Positions 4,411 through 5,698 of a DNA stretch of 5,698 nucleotides are shown one piece after another. The position numbers were made by a program, and so were the translations under genes. This stretch comes from Firmicutes bacterium UBA5388. Lineage in GTDB: Bacteria > Bacillota > UBA4882 > UBA10575. Numbering within the stretch: position 1 is the stretch's first letter; each line of letters begins with the position of its first letter. The notes beneath the pieces are model-generated. The model was given only the letters and a program-made list of their open reading frames with translations, did no database searches and was not told where the DNA came from. Where the stretch lies: the NCBI GenBank assembly GCA_002409975.1, contig DHOO01000143.1:18555-24252 (forward strand), read 5' to 3'.

Positions 4411-5643
4411 ATGATGGACAATGCTTTTGATCTTTTTAAGGAAAGAGGTTTCTTTAAGCAGGTTACCCACGAGGAGGAACTGCGGAAGGTTTTAGGTGAG
4501 CAAATGGTATTGGCTTATGTAGGATTTGATCCGACCGCTGATAGCTTACATGTGGGACATTTAATGGGGATAATGGCTTTAGCCCATCTGCAAAGAGCCG
4601 GACATCGCCCGGTTGCTCTCGTAGGAGGAGGGACGGTGATGATTGGTGATCCGAGCGGACGTACTGAGCTGCGGAAGATGCTCTCGGTGGAGGAAATTAC
4701 GAAGAATGTTGCCGGGATTAAAGGGCAACTTTCTAAATACATGGATTTTGCTAATGCCCAGGCTTTACTGGTTAATAACGCCGATTGGATTTTGTCCTTA
4801 AACTATATTGACTTTCTCCGTGAGATAGGTTCTCAGTTCTCGGTGAACAGAATGTTAACTGCAGAGTGTTTCCGTTCCCGAATGGAACGGGGGCTCTCGT
4901 TTATTGAGTTTAACTATATGCTGTTACAAGCTTACGATTTTTTAGTTCTTAATCGGAAATATGGTTGTACTTTGCAGATGGGTGGCGATGACCAATGGTC
5001 TAATATCCTGGCCGGAACCGATCTGATTCGCCGTTTAGAAGGAAAACCGGCTTTTGGTTTAACCTGGCCGTTACTAATGACCGCAAGCGGAAAGAAGATG
5101 GGGAAAACTGAATCCGGTTCTGTGTGGTTGGATCCGGAAAAAACTAAGCCCTTTGAATTTTACCAGTACTGGCGGAATACCCACGATGACGATGTGGAAC
5201 GTTTCCTTGCTTACTTTACTTTTTTGCCGATGGATGAGATTAGCAGGTTAGGTTCACTTCGCGATCGGGAGATCAATGAAGCGAAGAAAATACTAGCTTT
5301 CGAAGCAACTAAATTAGCCCATGGTGAGGCAGAAGCCCTCAAAGCAGAAAAAACGGCGAAAAGCCTTTTTGGTTCCGGGGAAGGAAGCGGTGGCGCTTTA
5401 CCGGTGACCAGGATTAAAAGCACAGATTACCCCGAAGGGATTCCCCTGCTTGAACTGCTGGTCCTTACCGGACTGGTCTCTTCCAAAAAGGAGGCAAGAC
5501 GGATGGTTGATCAACGGGGACTGTATTTAGATCAGGAAACGGTAACCGAGGTTGGAAAGGTAATCGATCCCAGAGACTACAAAGATGGGGGCTTTACTTT
5601 ACAAAAAGGCAAAAAGGTCTTTCATAAGATAGAGATCATTTAA
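4411..5643 (+). CDS. tyrS: Tyrosyl-tRNA synthetase (TyrRS)
   Basis: A complete 410-residue class Ic aminoacyl-tRNA synthetase that joins tyrosine to tRNA-Tyr using ATP; dimeric and cytosolic. Seen: YVGFDPTADSLHVGHL (36-51) with the HIGH signature as HVGH (47-50); tyrosine-binding residues Y169, Q173 and D176 in FNYMLLQAYDF; GGDDQW (191-196); KMSKS signature as KMGKT (229-233); and a C-terminal S4 RNA-binding domain (about 343-404, including LLVLTGLVSSKKEARRMV). Length is slightly under the 419-424 residues common in bacteria and close to clostridial forms. GGGAGG (4399-4404) lies 6 nt before ATG 4411 and 9 nt before the adjacent in-frame ATG 4414, so the start is uncertain by one codon. Expression is under the T-box leader directly upstream. 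The KMGKT and HVGH forms suggest the main TyrS type rather than TyrZ. Confidence 0.98.
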   Translation: MMDNAFDLFKERGFFKQVTHEEELRKVLGEQMVLAYVGFDPTADSLHVGHLMGIMALAHLQRAGHRPVALVGGGTVMIGDPSGRTELRKMLSVEEITKNVAGIKGQLSKYMDFANAQALLVNNADWILSLNYIDFLREIGSQFSVNRMLTAECFRSRMERGLSFIEFNYMLLQAYDFLVLNRKYGCTLQMGGDDQWSNILAGTDLIRRLEGKPAFGLTWPLLMTASGKKMGKTESGSVWLDPEKTKPFEFYQYWRNTHDDDVERFLAYFTFLPMDEISRLGSLRDREINEAKKILAFEATKLAHGEAEALKAEKTAKSLFGSGEGSGGALPVTRIKSTDYPEGIPLLELLVLTGLVSSKKEARRMVDQRGLYLDQETVTEVGKVIDPRDYKDGGFTLQKGKKVFHKIEII

Positions 5644-5652
5644 GGGGACCGT

Positions 5653-5677
5653 TAGGGTTCTCTTAATTTTTACCCTA
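5653..5677. repeat. Short inverted repeat after tyrS
   Basis: TAGGGT (5653-5658) and ACCCTA (5672-5677) could form a 6-bp hairpin with a 13-base AT-rich loop, starting 9 bases after the tyrS stop. No T-run follows on either strand, so it is a poor intrinsic terminator. tyrS may end further downstream or be cotranscribed with the next gene beyond the window. Confidence 0.25.
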
Positions 5678-5698
5678 CCCAGAAAATAGCCCTAGTTG

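Overview
The window looks like chromosomal DNA from a low-to-moderate GC Firmicute (Bacillota), probably of the class Clostridia. The evidence is strong GGAGG-type ribosome binding sites, vegetative sigma-A promoters with extended -10 elements, a textbook T-box leader with a Tyr specifier in front of tyrS, and housekeeping proteins whose motifs fit Firmicute families. Genus cannot be assigned. No mobile element, CRISPR array, tRNA or rRNA gene is visible.

Layout, left to right. (1) About 1-159: end of an unknown upstream region plus the leader of yhbY, with an 8-bp inverted repeat. (2) 160-450 (+): YhbY/CRS1-type RNA-binding ribosome-assembly protein. (3) 453-481: an intrinsic terminator that works on both strands between convergent genes. 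(4) 495-2324 (-): TypA/BipA ribosome-associated GTPase, with its own promoter at about 2364-2392. (5) 2325-2799: an AT-rich divergent intergenic region with promoters for both flanking genes, an imperfect dyad, and a short GC-rich patch just before the next gene. (6) 2800-3906 (+): a soluble protein of about 368 residues with two GGDEF domains in tandem. The first is degenerate and the second is an unusual SGDEF variant. (7) 3903-4390: tyrS promoter, overlapping the stop codon of the GGDEF gene, then an unusually long T-box leader (Tyr UAC specifier, stem III, T-box, 12-bp terminator). (8) 4411-5643 (+): tyrosyl-tRNA synthetase, complete. (9) 5644-5698: a short tail with a weak inverted repeat.

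How the parts relate: yhbY, typA and tyrS all serve translation (50S maturation, ribosome assembly or stress fitness, tRNA charging). The GGDEF gene is a signalling gene placed between them. It has no terminator of its own, so its transcript probably runs into the tyrS T-box and ends, or reads on, according to tRNA-Tyr charging.

The points most worth a second look are the altered nucleotide-binding residues of the second GGDEF domain, the roughly 260-nt structured stretch inside the T-box leader between stem I and stem III, and a short sequence shared between that stretch and the leader of the GGDEF gene. I do not see convincing evidence for a wholly new multi-gene system.
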